The translations under genes and the position numbers were made by a program. The notes beneath the pieces were generated by a model that worked only from the letters and a program-made list of their open reading frames with translations, searched no databases and was not told where the DNA came from. A stretch of 15,095 nucleotides of DNA from an uncultured Mailhella sp. Lineage in GTDB: Bacteria; Desulfobacterota; Desulfovibrionia; Desulfovibrionales; Desulfovibrionaceae. Positions 1 to 8,149 of this stretch are shown piece after piece. The stretch's first letter is position 1. The number at the start of each line of letters is the position of its first letter. The stretch spans positions 1-15,095 of the forward strand of contig CAJTMS010000049.1 of the NCBI GenBank assembly GCA_910577155.1, read 5' to 3'.

Positions 1-2
1 CC

Positions 3-140
3 TATAAAACATATGTTCCTGTTTTTCTGAAAGAAAAACAGGCAATGTGGGGGTATGGGGGAACGGCAGCCGTTAGCGGGTTAACGAGCTCTGCGGATAG
101 CGACAGCAGAGCTCATCATTTTCCCCATAAAAAAGAGTAA
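3..140 (+). CDS. Possible C-terminal end of a gene cut by the window edge
   Basis: Reading from base 3 the frame stays open for 45 codons and ends with TAA at 138-140. The translation begins YKTYVPVFLKEKQAMWGYGG and ends in a hydrophilic, histidine- and lysine-rich tail (AHHFPHKKE), which could suit the C-terminus of a larger protein. I do not recognise the family and assign no function. Against it, the stretch is short and two perfect inverted repeats lie inside it (18-42 and 86-114), which would be more natural in non-coding DNA or a 3' untranslated region. Sequence to the left of the window would settle it. Confidence 0.3.
   Translation, partial: YKTYVPVFLKEKQAMWGYGGTAAVSGLTSSADSDSRAHHFPHKKE
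18..42. repeat. Perfect inverted repeat, 11-bp stem
   Basis: CCTGTTTTTCT at 18-28 pairs exactly with AGAAAAACAGG at 32-42 across a three-base loop (GAA). No T-run follows on either strand, so it is not a textbook intrinsic terminator. It may be a transcript-stabilising hairpin or a degenerate terminator of a gene to the left. Confidence 0.6.
86..114. repeat. Perfect inverted repeat, 9-bp GC-rich stem
   Basis: GAGCTCTGC at 86-94 pairs exactly with GCAGAGCTC at 106-114, with an 11-base loop. On the plus strand it is followed by ATCATTTTCCCC, a weak T-tract, so it could act as a poor terminator for a gene entering from the left. Shorter dyads (ACGGC/GCCGT at 63-73; CGTTA/TAACG just before it) crowd the same stretch, suggesting structured RNA. 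Confidence 0.5.
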
Positions 141-370
141 GGGTAAGTTTTTGTAATTAAAGCTGCCCATGATAAAATCGACCGTATACTATGACAATGC
201 ATTTTTTTATGCGGGAAATATGATGCCGAACTGCTGAAAGCTCGTAAACTCGTTATCGGCGTTTGAAAAAAATTGCTTTGCATACGCTTGCAATGCCGAA
301 AAAAGTATGTAAAAAAAATTCTTAGCCGAATATGATACAAACAGCATGAAAACAGTACGGAAATACAATT

Positions 371-1324
371 ATGCCTGAAATATTGTCTTTTTTGCCGCCG
401 CTCAAACCGCTGCTCAACCTGTTTACAGGGCTTGCTGTGGGCTTATTTTTTGCGTCTTTTCTGGAAGCGCTCAATTTAACGCAGTATATTGCCAAATTGA
501 CCAGTCCCCTTGTCAAATACGCGCATTTAAATGCCGTTTCAGTCACGAGCTTTGCGTTGGCGCTTTTTTCCCCTGCTTCTGCCAATGCCATGCTGGGGGA
601 AGCTTTGCAAAGTAAAAAAATCACGGAAAAAGAAGTTATTATTTCCAATTTATTTAATAGCCTGCCTTCAACGCTGACCCATATTCCCATGTTCTTTTTT
701 ATGTCTTTTCCCATTTTGGGGCAGGCGGCTGTTATTTATACCTGTATTTCTTTTGTGACGGCGCTTTTCCGCACTGCGGCGACAATATGGGTGGGGCGTA
801 TTCTTTTGCCTCCTTGTGAATTTGTGCAAACAAGCATAGGACAAAAAATTCCGGAAAAAAGGCTTTGGCAGCAGGCTTTGCAGATTGGCAGCAAGCGTTT
901 TGCAAAACGTTTGCCGCGGCTTTTGTTTATCGGTATCCCTGTTTATTTCCTCATGTTTTATCTGCAGTATTTCGGCTGTTTTAAAAGCCTTGAAGACTGG
1001 CTTGTCAACTCCCTTGGCTTTGATTTTTTGAAACCGGAAAGCTTGAGTATCATTGTCCTCTATATGGCGGCGGAACTGAGAGCATCGCTGGTTGCAGGCG
1101 GAACTGTCTATCAGGCGGGACTGCTTTCTGCCAATGAAGTTGTCCTTGCTCTTTTGATAGGCAATGTCCTGTCCACTCCCATGCGGGGCATACGCCATCA
1201 GCTTCCTGCCTACGCAAGCTATTATCCCCCGTATTTTGCGGTCAAGCTGCTGTGCTTTAACCAGTTTTCCCGAGCCCTTTCCATGGCATTGGTCGCGGTG
1301 ATTTTTTATTTTTTGTTTTTTTGA
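371..1324 (+). CDS. Polytopic inner-membrane protein, nucleoside-recognition/Gate-domain type
   Basis: A 317-residue, strongly hydrophobic protein with about seven or eight likely membrane segments (roughly 13-34, 54-70, 93-115, 118-140, 182-203, 225-243, 255-268, 298-317). The blocks SPLVKYAHLNAVSVTSFALA and SPASANAMLGEAL, the segment LFNSLPSTLTHIPMFF, and GNVLSTPMRGIRHQLPAY near residues 265-281 resemble the nucleoside-recognition (Gate) membrane proteins of bacteria and archaea. That family assignment rests on recalled patterns, not a search. Proteins with this domain are presumed transporters or gates, but the substrate is generally unknown, so I name none. The start at 371 has only a weak ribosome-binding site; the next in-frame hydrophobic segment begins soon after, so a much later start is unlikely. 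It appears monocistronic and converges on the diguanylate cyclase, with about 60 bases between them and no clear terminator. Confidence 0.75.
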   Translation: MPEILSFLPPLKPLLNLFTGLAVGLFFASFLEALNLTQYIAKLTSPLVKYAHLNAVSVTSFALALFSPASANAMLGEALQSKKITEKEVIISNLFNSLPSTLTHIPMFFFMSFPILGQAAVIYTCISFVTALFRTAATIWVGRILLPPCEFVQTSIGQKIPEKRLWQQALQIGSKRFAKRLPRLLFIGIPVYFLMFYLQYFGCFKSLEDWLVNSLGFDFLKPESLSIIVLYMAAELRASLVAGGTVYQAGLLSANEVVLALLIGNVLSTPMRGIRHQLPAYASYYPPYFAVKLLCFNQFSRALSMALVAVIFYFLFF

Positions 1325-1387
1325 AGAAGTTTTCTTTGCGTATTCACTTCGAGAAGCGACATAACTGCATGGCAAAAAGGCAAACGC

Positions 1388-3307
1388 TTATCCGTGCGTT
1401 TTTCGTATTTTTTTGTTCTGATACATGCGCTCATCGGCAATGCGGATTAAAGCGCGGAAATCAGTCCCCTCATCGGGAGAAAGCGCATATCCCATGGAAA
1501 ACTGCAGGGTATGGGCATGGCTTTTTTCCTGTTTAAAGACTTGTCCGCGTATTTCTTTCATCTGCCTGATGACATGTTCCAATTCTTCTTTACTTTCAAA
1601 GCCATACAGGAAAACGGAAAATTCGTCACCGCCTTCTCTAGCGACAACGGCATTTTTGCCGCTTATCTTCTTTATCGCATCAGCTATAGCTCTTAGGTAA
1701 GAGTCCCCCATCTGGTGTCCGTAGGTATCGTTGATTGATTTCAATCCGTCTGCGTCAATGACAATCATAGCTGCAAATCCTAATTGTTCCGGCTTTTCGT
1801 ATAAAGAATATAAGTGTGCGTAAAAACCTCTCTTGTTGTATAACGAGGTCAGCACATCTAACTGGCTTTGCTGTTTTATGTGATATGCTTCTCCCCAGAA
1901 GTCCGTAATATCAACAAGATAATAGGAAACACTTTGTTCATCGACAACCTTTTCACATTGCAGATATTTTTCTGTGCCGGAACTGTATTTGTAAATTTTA
2001 TCATTTTCACTCAGAAGATTATTTTTAATTTCTGAAAATTTTTCCTCAATCAGCGCCGTCAGCTCCTCATGAGAGAGGGTATTCTCTTCTTCAATGTCCA
2101 AAATTTCCAAAAGCCGTTCATTAAAAAATGTTTGGCGACAAAAAGAATTTTTCTCATAAACGCCCACGGGGATTTCACTTTTATTTAAGACATGCATGAA
2201 ATGCTTTTGCTTTAATCGAAGGGAATTTAATATTTGGTTGATATAAAATAATAATTCTTCAAATTCCGTAATTCCTGTTTTAATTCGGATATCATCAAGG
2301 GAGCCCTGCTCAATCTTCTGTAATTCTCCAACAATTTTAGCGAGATTATTGCTCAGTTTTTTCTGAATATACCAGCGCAAAACAAAAATAATGGCAACTG
2401 CGCCCAATAAAATAAAGGCAATCATCACCAGCCCTAATGATTTGAACAAGGTATGGATAAATCCCATGGAATCATACATACGGACAAAAACATACCCTTG
2501 GTATTCCTTTGTATACATGCAATATCTTGTTCCGTTGTAATAGCGATGGAAGGTTTCGGATACTTCCGCACTGTAGGGCAGCTCCTCTTTTTCAAAAACT
2601 GCCCAGTCTGCGGTATTTTTCACAGTCGATGCCACAATGGTATGCGTTTTTTTATCGATAACATGTAAAAAGCCATAGATATCGAAAGGCATTCCGTCAA
2701 TAATATTTTTTAAATTGAAATCATCCTTTTTCTGCTGCAAACTGCGCGGCTCCAAGCCAATTTGCACAATTCCGCTTCCGTCTTCAATCCATACGGCGGC
2801 ATATTGCATTTCTTTACCCTCTGCCGTATTGGTGACAATATCCTGACAAAGCTGCAAAGAGCGGTCATGGAGCATGGGCTCAAAAAATTTCAGATGCTGA
2901 CCGGAATGAAACGTATAGCCGTAGAATTGCGGATGTGTTCCGGAAATAACGGTACCTTCGGGAGAAAAGAAATGGATTTCGTCGACATTGAGTTTTTCAG
3001 CCAGTTCTCGGCTTTGGGCAGCATCCAAATAGCTTTTTCCTATTTGCTTCATGTGATAGGCAAGCTTTTGGGCTATCCGGATACAATCTTTTTTAAATTG
3101 TGCTTCTTCAATTTGTAATTTTTCCGCATTGGCGGCAATAAGCTGTTCCAGCTGCGCAAACATTTCAATGGTATTGATTCGCTGTCCTTCATGCAGCATA
3201 CTGCGCTGAATATAAAAATTCACAGGGAAAATCCAAATAAAAAAAAGGATAATCATCATGGAGACTAAATTGGGCAATATTCTTTTTATACTTTTATTTT
3301 TTTTCAT
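1388..3307 (-). CDS. Membrane-anchored sensory diguanylate cyclase (GGDEF)
   Basis: Makes cyclic di-GMP from two GTP in response to an extracytoplasmic signal. In 639 residues I see: a membrane helix at 10-33; a large extracytoplasmic region at 34-285, Cache-like by length and layout; a second helix at about 289-312; a HAMP-like linker to about 365; a PAS-like stretch at about 370-470; and a GGDEF domain from about 483. The catalytic domain looks active: DVLTSLYNKRGF opens it, VIDADGLKSINDTYGH carries the metal-binding Asp near 518, and GGDEF lies at 559-563. The product-inhibition RxxD site expected nine residues before GGDEF is replaced by GKNA. There is no EAL domain. I chose the ATG at 3307 over the in-frame ATG at 3349 because it puts the first helix at the N-terminus and because the candidate promoter would start transcription near 3350. 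Ligand unknown. Confidence 0.88.
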   Translation of the reverse strand: MKKNKSIKRILPNLVSMMIILFFIWIFPVNFYIQRSMLHEGQRINTIEMFAQLEQLIAANAEKLQIEEAQFKKDCIRIAQKLAYHMKQIGKSYLDAAQSRELAEKLNVDEIHFFSPEGTVISGTHPQFYGYTFHSGQHLKFFEPMLHDRSLQLCQDIVTNTAEGKEMQYAAVWIEDGSGIVQIGLEPRSLQQKKDDFNLKNIIDGMPFDIYGFLHVIDKKTHTIVASTVKNTADWAVFEKEELPYSAEVSETFHRYYNGTRYCMYTKEYQGYVFVRMYDSMGFIHTLFKSLGLVMIAFILLGAVAIIFVLRWYIQKKLSNNLAKIVGELQKIEQGSLDDIRIKTGITEFEELLFYINQILNSLRLKQKHFMHVLNKSEIPVGVYEKNSFCRQTFFNERLLEILDIEEENTLSHEELTALIEEKFSEIKNNLLSENDKIYKYSSGTEKYLQCEKVVDEQSVSYYLVDITDFWGEAYHIKQQSQLDVLTSLYNKRGFYAHLYSLYEKPEQLGFAAMIVIDADGLKSINDTYGHQMGDSYLRAIADAIKKISGKNAVVAREGGDEFSVFLYGFESKEELEHVIRQMKEIRGQVFKQEKSHAHTLQFSMGYALSPDEGTDFRALIRIADERMYQNKKIRKTHG

Positions 3308-3357
3308 AGTGTTCTCTGCCGTGTTAATATCTATATGAAATATGGGCATACGTCAAT

Positions 3358-3387
3358 TTTATCGGCTGAAAGGGGAAAAGCAGTCAA
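3358..3387 (-). promoter_or_regulatory. Candidate sigma70-type promoter for the diguanylate cyclase
   Basis: On the minus strand TTGACT (3382-3387) is followed after 18 bases by GATAAA (3358-3363). The inferred transcription start near 3350 would leave a 40-odd base leader before the ATG at 3307. The -10 box matches consensus at four of six positions. A second TTGACG lies at 3351-3356, so the exact promoter is uncertain. Confidence 0.4.
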
Positions 3388-3504
3388 AAATTTTTTCCGC
3401 TTTGTTTGTTTTTCTCATATAACACATGAATTTAAATCGTATATTTGTTTTTTTTGAAAGCATTGTTCTGAGATCATTGTCCCACTGCAATGAATGCATG
3501 ATAA

Positions 3505-3532
3505 AAAAAAGCCCTCGGCTGAGGGCTTTTTT
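3505..3532 (-). terminator. Intrinsic terminator of the lactate operon
   Basis: GCCCTC (3511-3516) and GAGGGC (3521-3526) pair across a four-base loop, flanked by an A-run on the left and a T-run on the right. Read on the minus strand it is a GC stem followed by eight T, just 18 bases past the permease stop codon. Its symmetry could also stop transcription from the other direction. Confidence 0.88.
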
Positions 3533-3549
3533 AGCGTATGATTCTTCTT

Positions 3550-5271
3550 TTACATAACAAGTGCGTAGGCAATAATACCGACGGGGATACCGTAGATAAG
3601 GAAGGGCCAGAAGGTCTTACGGATAATAGCACCTTCGTGACCGATCATACCAAGCACGGCACAGACTGATACAACGTTGTGTACGCAGACCATGTTACCC
3701 ATAGCACCACCAACAGCTTGGGCTGCTGCAATAACAATACTTTGCCAGTAGCCGTAGTTAAGAGTTTGTGCAACGTCCCATTGGAAGTTACAGAACAACA
3801 TGTCGGATACGGTATTTGAACCGGTAATAAATGCACCTAAACCACCGATGTAGGAAGCGAGCAATGCCCATGATTCACCGGTAAGTTCTGAAATGGTGAT
3901 AGCCATGGCAAGAGGCATGGAAACGCCGCGTCCGTGGTAAATAAGAGATTCAACGGTAGTTGCGTCCGTTCCGCGGAAAATGGAAACAAGAGCAACGGCA
4001 GAGAGCAAAGCAATGGTAGGAGCCTTCATCTTTGCAAAAGCAGTACCCCATGCACGGCTGACCTTGTTGGAACCGATTTCATCGTCCTTGGTCATGCCAT
4101 GGATGAAAATGGTAATGACAGCGACAAGGATGAAAGGAATGGTACCGGGGAGGTTAAGAATGGCAATGTAAGAACTTACACCTTCGACACCAAAGATGTT
4201 GCTGAGACCGATATTGAACATCGGGTCGGTGATGATAGCCTTGAGACCGAATTGAGGAATACGGGTAATAACAAGGATTAAACCGCAGAGGATATAAGGC
4301 ATCCAAGCCTTAACTTGGCTCATGTGTTCCTTGAATTCCTGTATGTCTTCAGTTGCAATGGAACCTGACCATTCCGGGTTCCACTTATCTTTGGTTTCAA
4401 ATGTCCATACGTCCTTAGGAACGCAGACGCCCTTCTTGGTGAGGTAGACCAAAAGACCGAGACCGACAAGACCGCCGATAAGGGAAGGAATTTCAGGTCC
4501 GACTGTCCATGCGACAACAAGGTAAGGAACACCGAAGCAGATAGAAGCCATGATGCAGTATTTCCATACGGCAAAGCCTTCAGCCCAGCTCTTGTTCTTG
4601 CCAAAGAAGCGGGTCATAAAGCCGAGCATACCGATAGGCAGGAGGATAAGCATAGGAAGGTGCATAATGGTTACATATTCACCGATATGCGTGTAAATAT
4701 CAGCAGGAACAGCGTTCGGATCAATTGCTTTCAGCGCTTCAAAAGCAATATCCTGAATTGATTTGAAGCCTTGGAGAACAGGAGTACCAACAGCGCCAAA
4801 GGTAACAGGAACACTGTTAAAGACGAGACAGATAATAGCTGCACAAAGGGGAGGGAAACCCAAGCCCATCAAAAGCGGAGCTGCAAGCGCTGCAGGAGTA
4901 CCGAAACCGGCGGCACCTTCAATGAATGCTCCAAACATGAAGCCGATGATGATAGCTTGCAAACGGCGGTCAGGAGTAATTTTCTGCATACCTGCTTGGA
5001 TTGTTTCCATTGCACCACTTGCCTGCAGGGTATAGTAAATGAGCAAAGCACCAAAAACAATAATAAGAACACCTAATGCGGTAATGAAGCCTTGGACGGA
5101 AAGCGCAGCAATACGCAGAGGGTCAAGTTTCCATACAACAAAAGCTAAAATTGCGGCGGTTATCCACGCCAAAGGCATTGCACGGGTAGAAGGCCAGCGC
5201 AATCCGACCATTAACACAAGAGCAACAAGAATAGGAATGAATGCTATAACGGCATAAAATCCAAAACTCAT
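3550..5271 (-). CDS. lldP: L-lactate permease, LctP/LldP family
   Basis: Imports lactate (and probably glycolate) across the inner membrane, most likely by proton symport, supplying the LutABC-type enzymes encoded just upstream. The 573 residues match the family's usual length and are almost entirely hydrophobic helices. The signature FIEGAAGFGTPAALAAPLL at about 116-134, followed by FNSVPVTFGAVGTPV, is diagnostic. A soluble, charged loop sits near residues 285-315, and the C-terminal part has TGSNTVSDMLF and AAAQAVGGAMGNMV, typical of this family. The start at 5271 is supported by a strong ribosome-binding site (GGGAGG) a few bases upstream. It is the last gene of the operon, 16 bases after the iron-sulfur fusion gene, and ends 18 bases before an intrinsic terminator. 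The family is clear; exact substrate preference (lactate versus glycolate, D versus L) cannot be read from sequence. Confidence 0.93.
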   Translation of the reverse strand: MSFGFYAVIAFIPILVALVLMVGLRWPSTRAMPLAWITAAILAFVVWKLDPLRIAALSVQGFITALGVLIIVFGALLIYYTLQASGAMETIQAGMQKITPDRRLQAIIIGFMFGAFIEGAAGFGTPAALAAPLLMGLGFPPLCAAIICLVFNSVPVTFGAVGTPVLQGFKSIQDIAFEALKAIDPNAVPADIYTHIGEYVTIMHLPMLILLPIGMLGFMTRFFGKNKSWAEGFAVWKYCIMASICFGVPYLVVAWTVGPEIPSLIGGLVGLGLLVYLTKKGVCVPKDVWTFETKDKWNPEWSGSIATEDIQEFKEHMSQVKAWMPYILCGLILVITRIPQFGLKAIITDPMFNIGLSNIFGVEGVSSYIAILNLPGTIPFILVAVITIFIHGMTKDDEIGSNKVSRAWGTAFAKMKAPTIALLSAVALVSIFRGTDATTVESLIYHGRGVSMPLAMAITISELTGESWALLASYIGGLGAFITGSNTVSDMLFCNFQWDVAQTLNYGYWQSIVIAAAQAVGGAMGNMVCVHNVVSVCAVLGMIGHEGAIIRKTFWPFLIYGIPVGIIAYALVM

Positions 5272-5287
5272 ATACTACCTCCCAAAG

Positions 5288-7423
5288 TTATTTTAAATTG
5301 TCAGCTAAAAGCTCGGCAATGTGACCGGCTTTCACACTGCTTCCTGTTTTATGTAAACCGCCGCGGATCTGCATGACACAGCCGGGGCAGTCGGTTACGA
5401 TACGTTCCGCTTGAGATTCTTCTATGCGGCGGAGTTTATTTCCAAGTAATTCCTTGGAAATTTCTGGGAATTTAGCGGAATATGTACCACCAAAGCCGCA
5501 ACAGCTGGCTTCTTCCTTGGAAGGTGTATATTCGGCAACCTGAGCAATAAGGTTTCTTGGCTGTTCCATAACGCCAAGGCTTCTTGCTTGGTGACAAGGA
5601 ATGTGCAAGGTAACTTTTTCTGCTGTCTTTTTGTATAATTCCGGATCAATCTTGACAATGTCATTCATGAAAGAGGAGAAGTCCTTTACCTTGGAAGAAA
5701 ATTCCGCACTTTCACTGCCGATGAGATGTTCATAATTATGGCTCAAGTGGGAAGCACAGCTTGCACAGAGGGTAACGATATAATCGTACTTGGAAGCGTC
5801 AATGGCTTTGACGTTTTGGTGTGCAATATCCACGGCAACTTCTTTCAGCGCAAGCATTTGCAGAGGCAGACCGCAGCAGGTTTGTTCTTCTGGGAATTCC
5901 ACTTGGACGTTATTTGCTTTCATCAGCTTCATGAAGGCGATCAAGTGTTCTGGGAAAATAAAGTCTTGGGCACAGCCGGCAAAGAGGGCTACGCGCATTT
6001 TCGGATTTTCCAGCTTATATGCGTAATCTTGATACATTTCGCGGAATGCCTGATTAGCAAGGCTAGGCAGGGACTTAAACTGATGTTTTCCAAAAAGAGC
6101 GTCCGGCAAGTGGCGGATAAAGCCATCTTGTGTCTTCACAGGCTTTTGAGAGAAACGGGCAAATTTAAGCAGTCTGTGGAACAGTTTTCTGTTTTTCATG
6201 ACCTTGCCCACAAAAGCAATCTGCATGGGGCGGCCCACTTCATCGGCAGTCTTGTTGCGGATTTCAGAGATAAGACGCGGTAAATCAATGCCGCCGGCAC
6301 AAATATCCTTACATGCTTCACAGCCTATGCAGTTTTGGGATAAAATGGCAGCTTTGTCTTTGCCGTGGAAGAAGTAGGTAAGGATAAGACCAATAGCGCC
6401 AATATAAATATGACCCATTTTGTGTCCGCCGACCATTCTGAATACGGGGCAAACGTTTGCGCAGGCGCCGCAGCGTACACAGCGGAATACTTGCTTAAAG
6501 AGCGGATCTTTGGCGATTTCCGTTCTGCCGTTGTCTAAGAAGACAATGTGCAGTTCTTTTTTATTGTTTTCGCCGATTTGACATTCGCCGGCACCGTTAA
6601 TAAAGCTGACGTAAGAAGTAATACGCTGGCTGGTTGCGTTACGGGGCAGAACGGTCAAAGCTGTCAGGGCTGTTTCAAAGTCAGGGATAAGCTTATCAAG
6701 ACCAGCAAGAGCAATATGCACTTTCGGCAGGGTGGTCACCATTCTGGCGTTGCCTTCGTTGGTGGCAATACCGAAGGTACCGTTTTCCGCAATACAGAAG
6801 TTGGCACCGGAAATACCGATTTCGCCTTCGATGAATTTGCTGCGAAGTTCCACACGGGCAACTTTTACAAGACGCTGGATATCTTCAGGATCGTATTTTT
6901 CACCGGTAACATTGGTCAAATCGTCAGCAACCTGATAGCGGGAAAGGTGGATGGCAGGCATAACCATGTGAGAGGGACCTTCATGGCGGAGCTGGATAAG
7001 CCATTCGCCAAGGTCGGTTTCCGTAATTTCACAGTTATCTTCTTCCAGTCTGTGGTTTAAATGGGTTTCTTCCGCAGTCATGGATTTGGATTTGATAATT
7101 TTCTTCGCACCGTGTTTTTTGGCAATTCCGGCAATGATTTCATTGGCTTCTTTTGCGTCTTTTGCACGGTGAACGATAACGCCGCGTTTTTCTGCTTCTT
7201 CTTTGAACTTGGCGTATAATTCTTCTATATGCTGGCAGGCATCATCTTTTGCGTCTGCAACTTGTTTGATAATTTCTTTTCCGTCAATTTCGCTGAAAAC
7301 CGCTTCACGGCTGATGCGGTAATCAATGGCGAATTTATCAAGCGTTTTTCTTAAAAACTTATCGTTGAGCGCTTCGTCTATTTCATGTTTGTAATCATTT
7401 GCGGTTTTTACGCTGTCTTTCAT
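5288..7423 (-). CDS. Fused LutB-LutA lactate oxidation iron-sulfur protein
   Basis: Central subunit of the non-flavin L-lactate oxidation system (LutABC, also called LldEFG), which oxidises lactate to pyruvate. In 711 residues the N-terminal half is LutB-like: a LUD domain at about 60-300, then two cysteine clusters for [4Fe-4S] centres, C315-C318-C321-C325 (followed by Pro) and C365-C368-C371-C375 (followed by Ala rather than Pro). The C-terminal half is LutA-like with two CCG repeats: C484 with CC at 516-517, and C610 with CC at 641-642, plus C679/C682. In Bacillus these are separate proteins; the fused form is what I recall from Desulfovibrio (DVU3033 type). A strong AAGGAGG lies before the ATG at 7423. 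It sits 14 bases after lutC and 16 before the permease, so transcription is almost certainly shared. All expected cysteines are present, arguing for an active enzyme. Confidence 0.92.
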   Translation of the reverse strand: MKDSVKTANDYKHEIDEALNDKFLRKTLDKFAIDYRISREAVFSEIDGKEIIKQVADAKDDACQHIEELYAKFKEEAEKRGVIVHRAKDAKEANEIIAGIAKKHGAKKIIKSKSMTAEETHLNHRLEEDNCEITETDLGEWLIQLRHEGPSHMVMPAIHLSRYQVADDLTNVTGEKYDPEDIQRLVKVARVELRSKFIEGEIGISGANFCIAENGTFGIATNEGNARMVTTLPKVHIALAGLDKLIPDFETALTALTVLPRNATSQRITSYVSFINGAGECQIGENNKKELHIVFLDNGRTEIAKDPLFKQVFRCVRCGACANVCPVFRMVGGHKMGHIYIGAIGLILTYFFHGKDKAAILSQNCIGCEACKDICAGGIDLPRLISEIRNKTADEVGRPMQIAFVGKVMKNRKLFHRLLKFARFSQKPVKTQDGFIRHLPDALFGKHQFKSLPSLANQAFREMYQDYAYKLENPKMRVALFAGCAQDFIFPEHLIAFMKLMKANNVQVEFPEEQTCCGLPLQMLALKEVAVDIAHQNVKAIDASKYDYIVTLCASCASHLSHNYEHLIGSESAEFSSKVKDFSSFMNDIVKIDPELYKKTAEKVTLHIPCHQARSLGVMEQPRNLIAQVAEYTPSKEEASCCGFGGTYSAKFPEISKELLGNKLRRIEESQAERIVTDCPGCVMQIRGGLHKTGSSVKAGHIAELLADNLK

Positions 7424-7437
7424 GTGCTCCCTCCTTA

Positions 7438-8070
7438 TTATCCCTCAAGCAAAACAATATGCATTTCAAGCGGTCCGTGTACGCCAACCGCACCGACACG
7501 TTCAATGTCAGCAGTACGGCTTGGTCCGGAAACAAAGGATATAAAGTTTGTAGGATTTAAACCCATTTCTTCACGAAGTGCATCAGCCATGGAAACAACA
7601 GTAGGCATAATTTGTGATTTTTTCAAAACAAGAACGGAAAGCTCACAGATCATGGTTGCAAGGCGGGTATCTTCATTGTTGGCATTCACCATACATGTGC
7701 CGCTTTGGGCAATACCTTTTTTGGCAAGGGCAACACCCATGTCAATACCTGCAACATAATGGCGAAGATTATTATTGATAACCTTGTAGCCTTTTTCTTC
7801 AAAAGCTTTTTTCAGAGGTTCATAATATTCGCCGATTTCCGGAGCAGCAATAACTTTTTGAACACGAGTGGGACAGCCGTAAGGACCATTGGGACCTTTT
7901 TCAACATCTTCCTCATACATGAGCTGGCAGGGACTTTTTTGTTCCATGAGTGACAAGAGATGAGGAATAGCATCTTCAAAAGAATTAAACTCTGCAATCT
8001 GACAGGCTGTTGCAATAGCTTTTTCTTTGTAAACCTCAACAAGACTTGCTTGGTTTTGGGCCGTCGACAT
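7438..8070 (-). CDS. lutC: LutC/LldG-type LUD-domain protein of lactate oxidation
   Basis: Third component of the LutABC lactate-to-pyruvate system and first gene of the operon. The 210-residue product is about the usual LutC length. The LUD-family signature is near the end: FVSGPSRTADIE at about 179-190, then GVHGPLEMHIVLL. Earlier, KKGIAQSGTCMV at 117-128 corresponds to the conserved region where most relatives read ADTGS/ESGT-like sequence. It carries no iron-sulfur cysteine cluster, as expected. I start at the ATG at 8070 because AAGGAGA lies six bases before it; the in-frame TTG at 8076 overlaps that site too closely. Family assignment is firm. Its biochemical role within the complex is poorly defined even in studied organisms. 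Confidence 0.92.
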   Translation of the reverse strand: MSTAQNQASLVEVYKEKAIATACQIAEFNSFEDAIPHLLSLMEQKSPCQLMYEEDVEKGPNGPYGCPTRVQKVIAAPEIGEYYEPLKKAFEEKGYKVINNNLRHYVAGIDMGVALAKKGIAQSGTCMVNANNEDTRLATMICELSVLVLKKSQIMPTVVSMADALREEMGLNPTNFISFVSGPSRTADIERVGAVGVHGPLEMHIVLLEG

Positions 8071-8096
8071 AAGCAATCTCCTTAATGCTAACGATT

Positions 8097-8110
8097 TAGT
8101 TTTTTAACTA
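8097..8110. promoter_or_regulatory. Small palindrome near the predicted lactate-operon transcription start
   Basis: TAGTT (8097-8101) and AACTA (8106-8110) form a perfect dyad with a four-base centre, 27 bases upstream of the lutC start and immediately downstream of the predicted transcription start (about 8113). Such a position would suit a repressor operator, but the sequence is AT-rich and short and I cannot assign a regulator. Confidence 0.25.
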
Positions 8111-8119
8111 CAATACTTC

Positions 8120-8148
8120 TTCGTACCCATCCGTTGCATTTTTGTCAA
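8120..8148 (-). promoter_or_regulatory. Candidate promoter of the lactate operon
   Basis: On the minus strand a perfect TTGACA (8143-8148) is followed after 17 bases by TACGAA (8120-8125). The -10 box is weak, which would fit an activated or regulated promoter. Predicted start is near 8113, giving a leader of about 40 bases to lutC. No other good -35 box is seen nearby. Confidence 0.45.
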
Positions 8149-8149
8149 G

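Noticed and set aside
668..1375. A 235-codon open frame antisense to the Gate-type membrane protein
   Set aside because: The translation is basic and low in hydrophobic structure, matches no pattern I know, and overlaps a well supported membrane protein gene.
5726..6283. A 185-codon plus-strand open frame within the fused lactate oxidation gene
   Set aside because: It is opposite a gene with full cysteine motifs and strong ribosome-binding site, so it is a shadow frame.
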